Assembly (NCBI GenBank): GCA_037179385.1
Contig: CM074188.1
Span: 27,917,318-27,981,317 of the forward strand
Direction of reading: 5' to 3'
Source: Holothuria scabra
Lineage: Eukaryota; Echinodermata; Holothuroidea; Aspidochirotida; Holothuriidae
DNA: 64,000 nt
The notes under the pieces are model-generated. The model worked only from the letters and a program-made list of their open reading frames with translations. It was not told the origin of the DNA and searched no databases. How positions within the stretch are numbered: the first letter of the stretch is position 1; every line of letters starts with the position of its first letter. This document shows positions 46,911-58,233 of the stretch, in pieces. The position numbers and the translations under genes are program-made.

Positions 46911-49090
46911 AAAAAGGATTCAAAACTGAAATGTCTCTTTGCATTTTTTGCCACCGAATAGAGAGCAATCTTATGTATCTTTGATCAGAAGAACCTTGAG
47001 GATGGAGTGAGTTAGTTAAATGGAGTTTAACAGCCTATTATCTTACGAATTGGTTCCTTGAGCAAAGAATGATGAATTAATGTAAAGTAGGCTAATTAAG
47101 TACAAAAGGTAGTGACTTTGCAAAAGTTGTTTGCAGTGTTACAAAATCTCAAAATGTTGCTGAAAAACCACATGCCATGAAGTATATGGTAATTGTGTTT
47201 GAAAACTTACGTTAGTTACATGATGAACACAAAAGTTTGGGGGTTTACTCCTACAATGGTATGAAGTCAGTATCATCCAACCCTACTATATGACTTGATC
47301 CCTGACTTGACGAAATTTGCCTTTTTATAAGTAATGTACCAACAGTACCATAGGGAATAGGCTATAAAATGGTAATACTTTTGAAAAAATTCAAATTGAT
47401 CATACAGTAACTGTATTTTGATTGGAATTCAAAGGGGGGGGGGGGGGGGTTCATTTAAGAGAAGGAAGTCATATTGAGTCAAACTGTGCTATTAAGGCTT
47501 GCCAGGGATTTACTGCGGGTAAGTGGGGATTACAAAGTGTAAACTGAAGGTAAGGAGGGGCGAAGTAGACTAATAATTATTCAAGCTTGCTTAGGGTAAA
47601 TATTTCATATTTAGACAAAAGGACTAACTGCTTGATGCAATTTAAAGAAATTGTCCATACATGTACATCTCACTGAACTTAGGATATGTGCAAACAAGTG
47701 AAAATTTATTGTTAATGTTCCCAGATATCCATAAGAACTCATGTCCTCTGTGGTTCTCAAAATTCAACAATGTAGACCTTTTTGACAGTTTTTGTTGACA
47801 GTTACTTCATCTAACAGCAACATACAACTTATGTACAGAGTCATTCACAGTATCTATAGGCTTAATCTATTCCAAATCTGACAAAAAACAATTAAATTCG
47901 TCAACTTTGGGAACTCACTGGTATTTACTTTTCAAAATTTAGAATGAACATTACGAATCAAAAGCCATCTTGAACTTATGATTAGCCATCTCCACTGTAC
48001 ATCAAAGTACAGAGTGAGCACTTTGATTATTTAGCTCTACGAGTTCTTTTTTTTGCTATCCCCTTTTTAAGGAGGGGCCTCTTTGCTTGTTCACTGCTTC
48101 ATAATTGCAATAAGCATGTGGTGTCAAAATACACCAAATTCATCAGCTTCTGGCAAAATCCATCAAGGACAGTAACTAATGATCAATTCTTAGGATGTCC
48201 ATGCAGACCGCACAGGACTTGAGAAAATACTGAAGATTAAACAGCAGGTCAATCAGACAGACGTGGGATTGTCTCAAACATTATGGGAAAATTTATTCAG
48301 TACACTTTAGACAAGTACTGTACCTTATAAATACACTCTAGATACAAATCTTATGCAGAATTTAAGTCTTACTGTTATTGATAATGTATTAGTCACAAAG
48401 TTAAGCAATTGTGGCATAACGAACAGTCATGACAGTATAAAATCACAGTAAATTTTGCCATTTTCGGGTCTGGCACAGGAACTGGGTAGTACTTCTGGCG
48501 AGCATGGAAGTATTCATAACAGTCAAGAGAGAATGTGAGAACGTGAATGACAATCACACTGTATAAAGTACAGTAAATGGGCACCGGAAATGCAGGCCAT
48601 TGTCAGGACATGGGAGTATGGGAGTCCCCACTATGGATAGTGCTCTGGGAGTCCCCACTAGCTCCGTCTAGTGGGACTCTCATGTCCTCTAGAACTCCAA
48701 CTACTAGTCTAACACTGTACAATTTGTTTTGGGGAGAGGAATTCCACAGTGCTTGCCATATAATTTCCGTTTTATGAAGGGACTGATTTTAAAAAGGTAT
48801 GAACCTAATTATTTGGGCTGTGACAGCTGACAGTTTACACATTGAAATTTTGCTAAATAAAGCAACTGGATTAAACATTAAAAAAAAAAAAAGCTACTTG
48901 TGATTAACCGCAAATACCGTTTTTTATCTATCTGAATACCTGCAAATGTATCTGTTTCTATTGTCACAGGACAGTGTTTGAATCACTGTCTGTCTTGTCA
49001 TTTTTTCCCACTGGAATTCACAATGTTCATAAAGAAGATATAGCCTGCTGTAGCAAGCCGAAAAAAAGGCGCCAAGTCCATGAAAACTGT
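46911..49090. other. Non-coding stretch
   Basis: Holds a short SINE 3' remnant near 47010-47045 (GTTAGTTAAATGGAGTTTAACAGCC), a G run near 47437-47450 and an imperfect hairpin at 48606-48691 (GGGAGTCCCCACTA against TAGTGGGACTCTCATGTCC). No exon recognised. Confidence 0.5.
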
Positions 49091-49106
49091 ATGTTACACA
49101 TAGAAG

Positions 49107-49190
49107 TGCACTACGAAGTGTTTTCTGCTAAAAAAACAGCCATACTTGCACTATGCAGTGTTTTCTGCTAAAAAAATATAGCCATACTTG
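49107..49190 (+). repeat. Short tandem duplication (~40 bp)
   Basis: GCACTACGAAGTGTTTTCTG and GCACTATGCAGTGTTTTCTG, each followed by CTAAAAAAA...AGCCATACTTG. Two copies. Confidence 0.85.
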
Positions 49191-49534
49191 ACTAATCACT
49201 ATTGATTGATAAACGATCACAGATTTATGTGATTAAATGTTTGCAGTAATTTTTTTATATGTTCACAGCCCCAGTAATTACACATGTTACTGAAACCTGT
49301 ACCATAATAAGTACAGCTCTGGCCATACAGTGTGTAAAATTGTTCCAAAGCACAACATAAAATGCCGAGAAAAGCGATGTTGCTACCAGGCTTTGATAAA
49401 TTCATTTTTTATTACTTATTGTCCATCAAGCTAGGGATTCCCAAAGTCTACTTGTGCGCATGAATATGCACTGTGTCCAAATCTAATTATCTAGTACTAG
49501 CCATTGAATTCCTATGTGAAGAGGACTTCTGTGC

Positions 49535-49630
49535 TGCTTGCCTGGCAGGCTACAATATTAAGCAGTTCACTTGTCCGAGTCATTTTTTACTTGTCCCGGA
49601 CTGTCGGGCGGGGGATTTGTCCAAGCCTGG
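49535..49630 (+). repeat. Solo unit of the 105-bp repeat
   Basis: TGGCAGGCTACAATATTAAGC, CAGTTCACTTGTCC and CTGTCGGGCGGGGGATTTGT match the units of the array at 23575-24190, about 25 kb away. Confidence 0.75.
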
Positions 49631-49818
49631 TTGCTACAAGAATAACCTCAAAAGAGCTGCTTATTGATTAACTCCAACTTAGTGACTGGCATTCTTGGTT
49701 TTTTGAAGGCCAAGTTCCTTTCTGTTTAATGTCATTTTGCACAAACGTCCATTGAAAAAGTGTATAGTAGCACCAAATTCCATTTTTTAATTTTACAGAA
49801 TGGTTAACTCCTGTAGTA

Positions 49819-50038
49819 CAGGCTTTGAATTTTGAGGTGTGCAAGTGCAAAACACACCTTCACTCACCTCAAATAACTGTGAGGGGTGCGGTTTTTTGCA
49901 CACCCAGATGACGATTTGGAGCTCATAAAACCTATTTAAATAAGTAATAAAACAGAACACCCACCACACTCCTAAATTTTCTCAGGGAGTGATTTTTTGA
50001 TTTGTAGCCCACCTGGAAAATTGAAAACTCACGGCCTT
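49819..50038 (+). mobile_element. MITE with CAGGCCTTGAG termini, copy 3
   Basis: Starts CAGGCTTTGAATTTTGAGG and ends GAAAACTCACGGCCTT. Same orientation as copies 1 and 2, opposite to copy 4 at 50842. Confidence 0.72.
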
Positions 50039-50841
50039 TACCCTCAACACCTAGAACTATAATACTGTACAGTGTGCATTAAACTGAAGTATTGAAGAGT
50101 GAACAATTAGAAGAACCAGAACAAAGCATTGACAGCTCACTGAACTATTGACAAGGATTTTGGCTTTTACAACTGTTAACAGTTAATGAAGGTTAACTAA
50201 GATGCTGGATTAACTGACCACAATATTCTTTTCTGGGCAGCACAGAAAATAAACTATCATAGGAGCTCTTCTATAAACTTCTCTCCCAATAAGTATTGAA
50301 TTTACCAAGGGACAGCAACACAAGTCTGTGAGTATGCTGTTATCTGAGGGTTAGTTTTACATACATTTCATTTGCAGATTCTTGATTAAGAAATAAGTCT
50401 CAGACAAGAAATGCCAAAAATTACACAGGGTTATTTACATTGGAAGGAACCATAAAAGGTGTTTAGCAAGTAATTCTTTCCTGACCAGAAACACTACCCT
50501 AAATTATTTGCATGGGACTCGTTGAAGAGGCTTCTAAACACTAAAATTTGTAACTGGACTTGCATTCCAATACATTAACATTAATACCAATGTTCCAATA
50601 GGATTGATAGAAACTACTGTTGGCAAAATCTGATGTTGGCCTCGAACTACGTTTTCTGTGAGCAAGTGATATTGATGTTGATATTGTATATTTTTATCTC
50701 TGTCTTGCAAGTGAAAATACTGTAGAAGGCCTACAAAATGTTATTCCACAAATGTAACTGTCCCACAATTTTTCAACTTCAATATGGTCATGTACTGAGG
50801 TTATATTAGTATGATGTGCCAACAGCAAGGTGCATAAAATA

Positions 50842-51068
50842 CAGGCCTTGAGTTTTGAATTCCTCAGATGTGACTACAAATCACACTCCTCAGAAAATTA
50901 TTTGTGTGGTACAGTATTTTACAGTATATGTGCTGTTTCATTGAATGTTTATAATTAAATGGGCTCCAACTCCTTACTTACGTGTGCAAAAAATCACACT
51001 CCTCACTGTGATTGGAAGCGAGTGATGGTGTGCGATCCTACCAGCACACCTTAAAATTCAAGGCTTGA
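50842..51068 (-). mobile_element. MITE with CAGGCCTTGAG termini, copy 4 (inverted)
   Basis: Starts CAGGCCTTGAGTTTTGAATT and ends AAAATTCAAGGCTTG. Its left part (ATCACACTCCTCAGAAAAT) matches the right part of copy 1 in reverse, so it is inverted relative to copy 3, from which it is 0.8 kb away. Confidence 0.72.
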
Positions 51069-53887
51069 ACACAAAAATATGACCTTTCACCTGCTTTCTA
51101 AATATTTTAAGAGTGTAAATGGCACTCATCACCATCAGATCAATTTTTAGAATGAATCAATGGTAATCAGTTATTACTTACTATGGATTACTCTGTAAAA
51201 CAATAGACATGGTAACTGACTTTGCTAAAATATTACAAAAGATACTTTGGAAAGAAACGGGAGAAAAATTGTGAGATTTAGCAGCTGTGGCTTCAAAACA
51301 AGTTTGGGCCCCACTGTTTTTTTCCTTTAAGTACTGCAAAGTTCAAACCAGTGTCAGCTTTCATGCCAACACCACACAGACCTGTGTGATTAAAGCTGTA
51401 CCACTGAACACAATATAATTACCTGCTGTGCAATTATCATTTAACATATAGTTCTGCAAACAAACCAACAGGCTCTCTCACATGCTTTCCTATTCTGCAG
51501 GAAATTATCACATTTTATGTGGGACTCAATGTGAATTACCTGTAAGAGGAAACACAAATGCAGAAGAACATCTCCATACCTGTGGTTTTGTCTTTGAATT
51601 CATTGGAGAGTAGACTAGAGATTATAATACAGTAAAAATTATGTAACAAGTTGCACGCCATCGTGCAAGAGACTCCTACATATTGCGGCTAATTCTTCAA
51701 AAATCTTCAGCAGGATTCTTAAAATTTTGGCATTTGCCTGTACTATGGGCTTATCTGGTTAGTTGTGATGGCCTACATTATTCCGAAAAAAAAATTGAAG
51801 CCTGCGTAGTCATTTCAATGTGAGTGTCAACTAAAAACTTAGGACAAAAGCAAACTTATTTTGTGGCAACAGCTAAGTTGCTAACTCACACATTTTTCGT
51901 CTGTTTTACTGTAGGACTTTAATATTGCAAGGTAAACCAAGTAGTTACTGGAAGTAAATTTGACATTTGAGGATGAAAAATTTATTTTCACAGGACTCCC
52001 AAGAGCCAATCATGCAACAGGACAGTTTGCTATGTACAACTTCAAGTCAGGGTGACTGCACTTCCCCTCAAGAGCTCTATCATTCCAAGACTGTACAGGA
52101 AATATCGTGCTACATACAGTAGATGCCAATGCAGAAGACGGTCTACACATGCATAACCATTTCAAAACTAATGACTAATAGTGAAAAATGATAAAATCAC
52201 CTCAGTGTACTTCAATAGTTCATTAATACACATTTTTAATTCTTTTACCTTAAAATTACTGTATACCAGAGTAAGTAGTGTGACATGAGGTCAATATTAA
52301 AAAACCATTTTATCTGATTGAAACTACACTCATACATAATAGAGTATTAACAGCAGTTATAAAAAATACAAATATTTTTACATGAAGCTGCACTATGTAT
52401 GCACGAGGAGACTGATTCAAACATTAACTTGGCCAGTAAATTGATCAACATAAGGGGGACATGGAAGGAGTCCTAAATCTTCTCCAAAAAGATGAAAATC
52501 TGAAATGGTTGAAAATTCCTGTTTGATTGTGTTTCATTACCTGTTGTGACAAGAACATGGTAAACATTTGGAAAAAAAATCTCCAAAAATTGAAACAGTC
52601 AGTTTCATTTTCCTCAAAAATTGGCAGACCCTTGTTTAAATATCTACAAATTAACACATTTTTGTACAATATTGACTTATTTTAACCAATTAATGATCTT
52701 TAAGTATTCAAATTTTCCTCTTTGATACCATAAGATTGTTAGACTTTTTTAACATTTGAAATCTTACTTATTGTCCCTTCAGGGACATACATAATATTAG
52801 CAAGATATTTCACTCCATTATGTTTGCCGCGTATACAGGGACACCAAGACGTGGGGTCCCCATTACACCTAAAATTCAAAGTGCCAGTTTAATTTTTAAA
52901 TGTTTAAACTGAGCTGAAAACTTTCAAATACAGCACAAAACACTGTTTTCAGTCTATACAATAAAAAGATCTATTTCATCAATTTTTTGTTTGTTCATGA
53001 TCAAGGCTGACAGGATGGGGGACAACAAAAAAATCAAATTAGGATAGAAACATGATTCTCAAACCAAAAAACAACAATTAGTTTGTACGATTGGTGAAGC
53101 ATCAAAGTTTACCAGCACAACTCACTTAGGGGGGACATCAAAATTCTGCCCATATCAAATTATGCCTAGAACAACATTGGTTTTGATTTTTTCTCCCCAC
53201 ATGAGCTACTTTCTAAAAAGAGTTTGACCTTATTCTTCAAGAAAACTACAGCCACCTGAGAATGACCACATTTGTTCGAATTTTGAAATAAACATTAGAA
53301 AACCAAAATAATTAGGGGGACACCAAAAAGTTATGTCCCCCAGGTTGTTTTCAATAGTCTTGTTTGGAAAATTGGTTAAAATGCTAATGCTGATACCTTA
53401 GAAATGTTGACTTTTGGTGATATCCTTACATGAGCAAAGTGATTTAATCTGTGATATATTTGTTCTAAGTTTTTCTGATTATTCCAGATTTGTATATATT
53501 TGTAGTCACAGCCATTACTACAAAACCAGGGGGACACCAAAGGAAAGTGTCTATTTTCTTTAAAATTGATGTTCAGTTTATGTACAGTATCATAAGATTC
53601 CCTAGTTGGTACCTGGCATAATAAAATAACTGAGCCATTGGTTTGTTGCATTCCCTGTTTTTGAAATACAGCAGCATTATATTGGCAAAGACAGGTGCAA
53701 AGACAGGAGCTCATTACAAACCTATGCATATGTAATTGTGACTTGGACATGAGGTAGGCTTGAAGAGAAGGTTATTTTTGCTCAAATATATTTGCTGCAA
53801 ATTGTTTTGAGTATCTTTCAAGTTCTAAGCTAATGTCCTTCTTTGTCTACAACAGTAACCTTTCATCATAGCAACCAGTATGTAACC
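51069..53887. other. Non-coding stretch with GGGGGACACCAAA motifs
   Basis: No exon recognised. GGGGGACA(C/T)CAAA or close variants occur at about 52836, 53128, 53312 and 53528, roughly 180-290 bp apart. Confidence 0.5.
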
Positions 53888-54065
53888 TGCTGCATGATCA
53901 AGTGGTTAGAGCATTTGAATCCTGGCTAAGAGGGCAGGAGTTCCATTCCTGGTGGGGTCATACCGAAGACTTTAAAAATGGAACCTACTGCCATTGTGTT
54001 TGATGCACAGAATAAGCACTGGAATACGGAAAGCAAGCCAAAGAGCCACAAATGGAAACTAGAAA
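53888..54065 (+). mobile_element. tRNA-derived SINE, plus-strand copy
   Basis: The head has A-box-like AAGTGGTTAGAGCATTTG and B-box-like GGAGTTCCATTCC, then the body CATACCGAAGACTTTAAAAA, TGGAACCTACTGCCATTGTG, AAGCACTGGAATACGG and AAAGCAAGCCAAAGAGCCAC. This is the clearest head-to-body reading of the family in the window. The 99-codon open frame starting at 53978 begins inside this SINE. Confidence 0.78.
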
Positions 54066-54498
54066 ATGTGGTTACGTACCGTAACCACAATGGACATGAC
54101 ATTGTGCCAGTCTTTGGTTGCCCATGTAGGGGAAGGATGGACTGCCTGGTTAATCCGACCTACAACAGGGACGTAGATCTGGTATGTGGTTTGGGGGACA
54201 AAGATTTTCCAGCAGACTATGTTGAACCCTATTTCGTGTCCGGGACCGGAATGATCTATAAGCAATCCACCCTGTGAAAGCGAGTGCACTCGTAGGCCTA
54301 CATACACACAACCAGACACACATACACACTCACAATGACATGCACATACACTCAAAGTGACATTTTCAAGAAGCCCCCCATATCCCCAAATGTTATTACA
54401 TTTTGGTTACTCTCCTTTTTTTATTTTAAATTTGCCTGAATTATTGGAGGGGCAAGGCCTATGTTTGCTTCCCCCAATATTTTCATTGGTGATGCAAT

Positions 54499-55762
54499 TA
54501 GTGTAATTTGCACGGGTAACCACTCACTATCCTATAACCTGGTTCCAAATCTACTACGCAAAGCTTAAATATTTTGCATGCGAAAAGGATTACCCAATTT
54601 ACGCTATTCCCCACGGTAATGGAATAGAATATTTTACAATTAATTTGGTAAACACTCTCGGGGCCTGAGAATGAAGAGAGCCCTAGAAATTATGTGTAAG
54701 TTTGTTTGTGTTTTGTGCTTAATATGTACCAAATAAATAAATCAAAAAGTTTGAAAGTTGTTTGTACTTGCCTGAAGCCTGAAGTTGAAATTTTTATCAG
54801 CGTGCGGCCCGATCGCGCTTTATCGTCACGTAGTGAGTTACTTCTCACACATCAATGTACGTCACTTTGTTCGAGCAAGCTATCCGACGGTGATTCAAAA
54901 TCACTTCGTACTTCACGCAGAAACTAGCAGACACATCCCCCCTCCCAGCTTGCAGAGACAGTGCCCGTTACATTCGGCATTCTAGGTAAACTGAGCCTTG
55001 CATGTATACGATCTTTATACAGCGGTATGACACCTTTATGTCACCATGTCCGGATGTCAACATGAGGCCTGCTACGTCAGAACGTACATAACCCTACAGT
55101 GAAAATTCCAACGTGCATTGTGCATTACTGTGAGAGAAGTTCACGAGCATGACGTCTTTTGTTTACAATCAGTAATTTTGGACGTGCAAGAGAATACCAT
55201 AATACAGGGCCCTGATTGGTTGATGTTTTTAAACCGGTTTTTTAAAAGGAGAAGCTTCGAGCTCTTAGGATGCTTGCTTTTAGAGTAGGAAAGCATCCCA
55301 AAATTTAATATCAAATATTGATAGAGGCCTTGGAAAGTACTTATTTTCTTATTTGACTGTTTTCTGTTACGTTTCTTTGGGATCATGGCCACTACACGTC
55401 CGGTCGTTCCACTAAAACTTAAATACACTTAAAATAGGGGTGAAGGTTGTTGGCGGTGGGTGGTGTTTAAGGCACAATAGATGTTCCAACAATAGCCCTT
55501 TCTCGTTTCTTTTACTTGTCATTTTGATTTAAAACAAAAGGATGATAAAACCTTATGGCAAATCAAATGTTTTGAACTTGGGAATGTGATCATCACCTCT
55601 CCAAAACAGCTGTAAATATTATTTTGCATGTCTGATATGGAGCATGCCTAACAAAATGTTCTAATCTTTTAAGTCAGTGTAACACCAGGTACCCGACGGG
55701 TATGGCGATTTGGTACCCAGGTCCTATTTTTTAGTAGGGCCTATACCCGTGCAAAGGCACTT
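54499..55762 (+). mobile_element. hAT-type element, GGGTACC motif, 1.26 kb
   Basis: Left TAGTGTAATTTGCACGGGTA, right TACCCGTGCAAAGGCACTT. Flanks GATGCAAT and GTTGCAAT agree in 7 of 8 bases, as expected for an old target duplication. The right 90 bp matches the left end of the 344-bp element at 13380 in reverse. The CpG-rich interior includes a TACGTCACTTTG-type site. No transposase frame. Confidence 0.82.
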
Positions 55763-56404
55763 GTTGCAATTCCCTACCTGCCACCGAGGATTGACAAACC
55801 TGTCCGAAAAAAGTACAGCAAGTGTGTAGTGAATGAAGTGAACCTGCGAATGTACGTGCAGTTAATGTACACTAGCTACGTTCACGTTTGACCTCAGCTG
55901 GCCTATGCCAATCGAAAACCTATAATGGTTTATACGTATGGTAAAATAGGAGATTTGCATCGAAAATTCGGACTTGAGGTTTGATTGCACTTTGCATTCG
56001 ATCGATCTGTACGACATTATGTGAAATTCTTTTTGTTTATACGTTCAATCGGTCACATTGCTTGTACACGATCGCAATGGACCGTACATAATGTCTTTAT
56101 ACTGCAGAACGCTGCGCCAAACCCGGCAATTACGCTACTGTACACACATTCCTTCACTGAAAGCAATTCAAACGGAGACATCGTAGCATGCCTTTCAGTC
56201 GAACTTCCAGGGAATTGCGACAAGAAAATTATACGAATGTTTTCAAATTTATACAACTGTCATCACTTCATAAGTCAAATGTAAAATTAATTTGGTGACC
56301 AAACAGTTCTACTAAATAAAGTGATGTTGAAAATACAGACCAAAGTAGGACAGCATCCCTCGCGTTCATGACTGCGTCATATGTAAAGTAACAGGCATTA
56401 ATTA
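55763..56404. other. Non-coding stretch, nothing recognised
   Basis: Unique-looking sequence, somewhat richer in CpG around 55940-56190. Overlapping short open frames on both strands show no known domain. Confidence 0.5.
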
Positions 56405-56545
56405 CCTACTTAATATTAATATTAGCCTACTTAATATTAATATTAGCTTACTTAATATTACTATTAGCCTACTTAATATTACTATTAGCCTACTTAATAT
56501 TACTACTAGCCTACTTAATATTACTATTAGCCTACTTAATATTAA
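56405..56545 (+). repeat. 21-bp tandem repeat, nearly seven copies
   Basis: Unit CCTACTTAATATTACTATTAG starts at 56405, 56426, 56447, 56468, 56489, 56510 and 56531. The phase of 21 (7 codons) creates a spurious periodic open frame on the minus strand. Confidence 0.95.
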
Positions 56546-56622
56546 AATGTTGAGTATTTGAGGAATAACGTACCGCATTTCGTAATTAGGGCCATTTTTC
56601 ACACAATCTTGTCACATACCGG

Positions 56623-56688
56623 TCTCCTTTGCTGTACAAATCTTTTCCCAAAAGATCGGTTTGTTTCTCATTGGGAGTCAACCGATAA
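56623..56688 (-). CDS. Candidate upstream RASA1 exon (weak)
   Basis: Minus strand: a pyrimidine-rich acceptor (CATTTCTTTCGTTCAG|TTTATC) and a donor (GACCG|GTATGT) enclose 66 nt. In the frame YRLTPNEKQTDL...DLYSKGD it ends with two bases, CG, which join the first base of exon A to make Arg immediately before WYHG. Phase and splice sites fit, but the peptide does not resemble the vertebrate RASA1 N-terminus and there is no ATG in frame, so another exon would be needed upstream. A TCACGTGAC site lies just 5' of it. It could equally be a chance frame. Confidence 0.25.
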
Positions 56689-57493
56689 ACTGAACGAAAG
56701 AAATGGGGTCACGTGATCATCAGAAAATGCGACCAACCACAATAATGGACATGCTGTGTCATGTCCATTAAAAAGCTGACTGAAACCAATTGGTTAGTAG
56801 CTGAGCCATAAAGTGTTGTCTACCTAATGTATGCCTGTAGTTCTGACTGTACAGTACTTCAAGAGCTCATCCCAGGAATAATAAGCAGACCTGACGTCTT
56901 CATTGTAGATTTCGACAACAATGTCTCATGAACTGCCTAGCTGGGAACGTTCTTTTTGGCCTTTGCTATATATTTGTAACCTCCTCATTTTGCTACTGTA
57001 GAAGCCTTTTTGCCTGTTTGTAGTCTGCTTGTTGTTGTGTGTGTGTGTTTTTTTTCTCACAGGGAGTGCACATTTACAAGCCCCAAGGGGTTTTTGTACT
57101 TCCTTTTGCGTTTACATTGATTTTTTTGTATTTATAGTATATTTTTGTATGTATGTTAAAGTGAAAAAAAAAATACATGAAACGAACTGCCAACTTATCC
57201 TTTTAAACCCATTACAGTAAGTGTATCCAAAAGAATTCTCAAGTGGACTACAGTATGACTGTCCCTATGACTGTAGCTAAGTATTGGGTCTGGAATGATG
57301 ATGCTGCATCTGGTATCCCTGGGTCATTAGTAGAAAAGGCTAAAGACTGGTCTCTGCTCCAAGATGATATAAATCTTCCTTACTTGAGAGTGCAAGGTGG
57401 TAGTTATCTGGACCTGAAGGTGCCTGGGGTCTGCAACACTCTTCCCCTAGGTGCGGTGGTCCTGCGGGTCTATCCCCCTTAGGGCCCCTTGGA
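56689..57493. other. Non-coding stretch, nothing firm
   Basis: The minus-strand frame around 57440-57480 has a few collagen-like residues (GPKGDRPAGPP) but is interrupted by the insertion of the hAT element at 57494 and by stops once that is removed. Not called as a gene. Confidence 0.4.
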
Positions 57494-58233
57494 TAGGGAT
57501 GCAGCGGAACCAAAATTTTGGATCCGCCCGGAACTGGATTTTGCCGGAACCAACTTGAAATCCGGCCGGATTTTTTCTGGCCGGAACAGGATTTTTGCAA
57601 TGCAGATGAATAATGCGAAATCCAGAAAAGCAGAGAAACTCTGGGATAGGAGTTTACTGCTTTGTGATGTAATGTGTGTAAAGGACTAATGGGAAATGTC
57701 TATAAATTTGTCTTCAAGTGTTGTACAAGTGTATTTAACTAAATTTTTTAACCAAAAAATGCAATATAATAGAAAAAAGGCGTGAACAACTGTTCCTGCA
57801 GAAGTACAGCAAAACTGTTGCAAAGCAGGGCAAGTAAGAGCTCTTTCTATTTTCCCTCCTTAAAAGAGTATTTGTAGAGAAAACTCCTGAGGGAATCTTG
57901 AAAGTTGTTTTGCATATCAGTTTGTTCTTTTTGAACTAGAGTACATCACCACTTGTTCAAAAAAAATGTACAAATTATGTAGACCAGTAAAACTTGGCAA
58001 AGAGAGTCCTTGGATAGTGATTACTGAATGGAAAGCTCATGTGTACTGTAAAAAGACTCTAGGGTAAAGGTTTTTAACTATGCACAGCACCATAGTTTTA
58101 TACACCATTTCTAGTATTTAAGCATGCCATGATATCAAAAAACTGAAGCACATTTATCATTAATAATTTTTTTGGCAGAGATACTGTGTATCAAACATTC
58201 TGACATTACGTATTATATGTTTGATAACATATT

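Noticed and set aside
53978..54277. 99-codon plus-strand open frame
   Set aside because: Its start lies inside a tRNA-derived SINE body and the downstream part ends in a CA-rich tail. No known domain or splice context.
54780..55110. CpG-rich, promoter-like sequence with CRE-like ACGTCA sites
   Set aside because: It lies inside the hAT-type element 54499-55762; similar CpG-rich cores are seen in the other elements of this kind, so it is not evidence for a host promoter.
56402..56602. Periodic minus-strand frame (repeated ILSRL)
   Set aside because: Produced by a 21-bp tandem repeat, which is seven codons long, so the frame stays open by arithmetic.
57340..57480. Collagen-like residues (GPKGDRPAGPP) on the minus strand
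   Set aside because: Too short; the frame does not continue once the hAT insertion is removed, and the GXY pattern is not kept.
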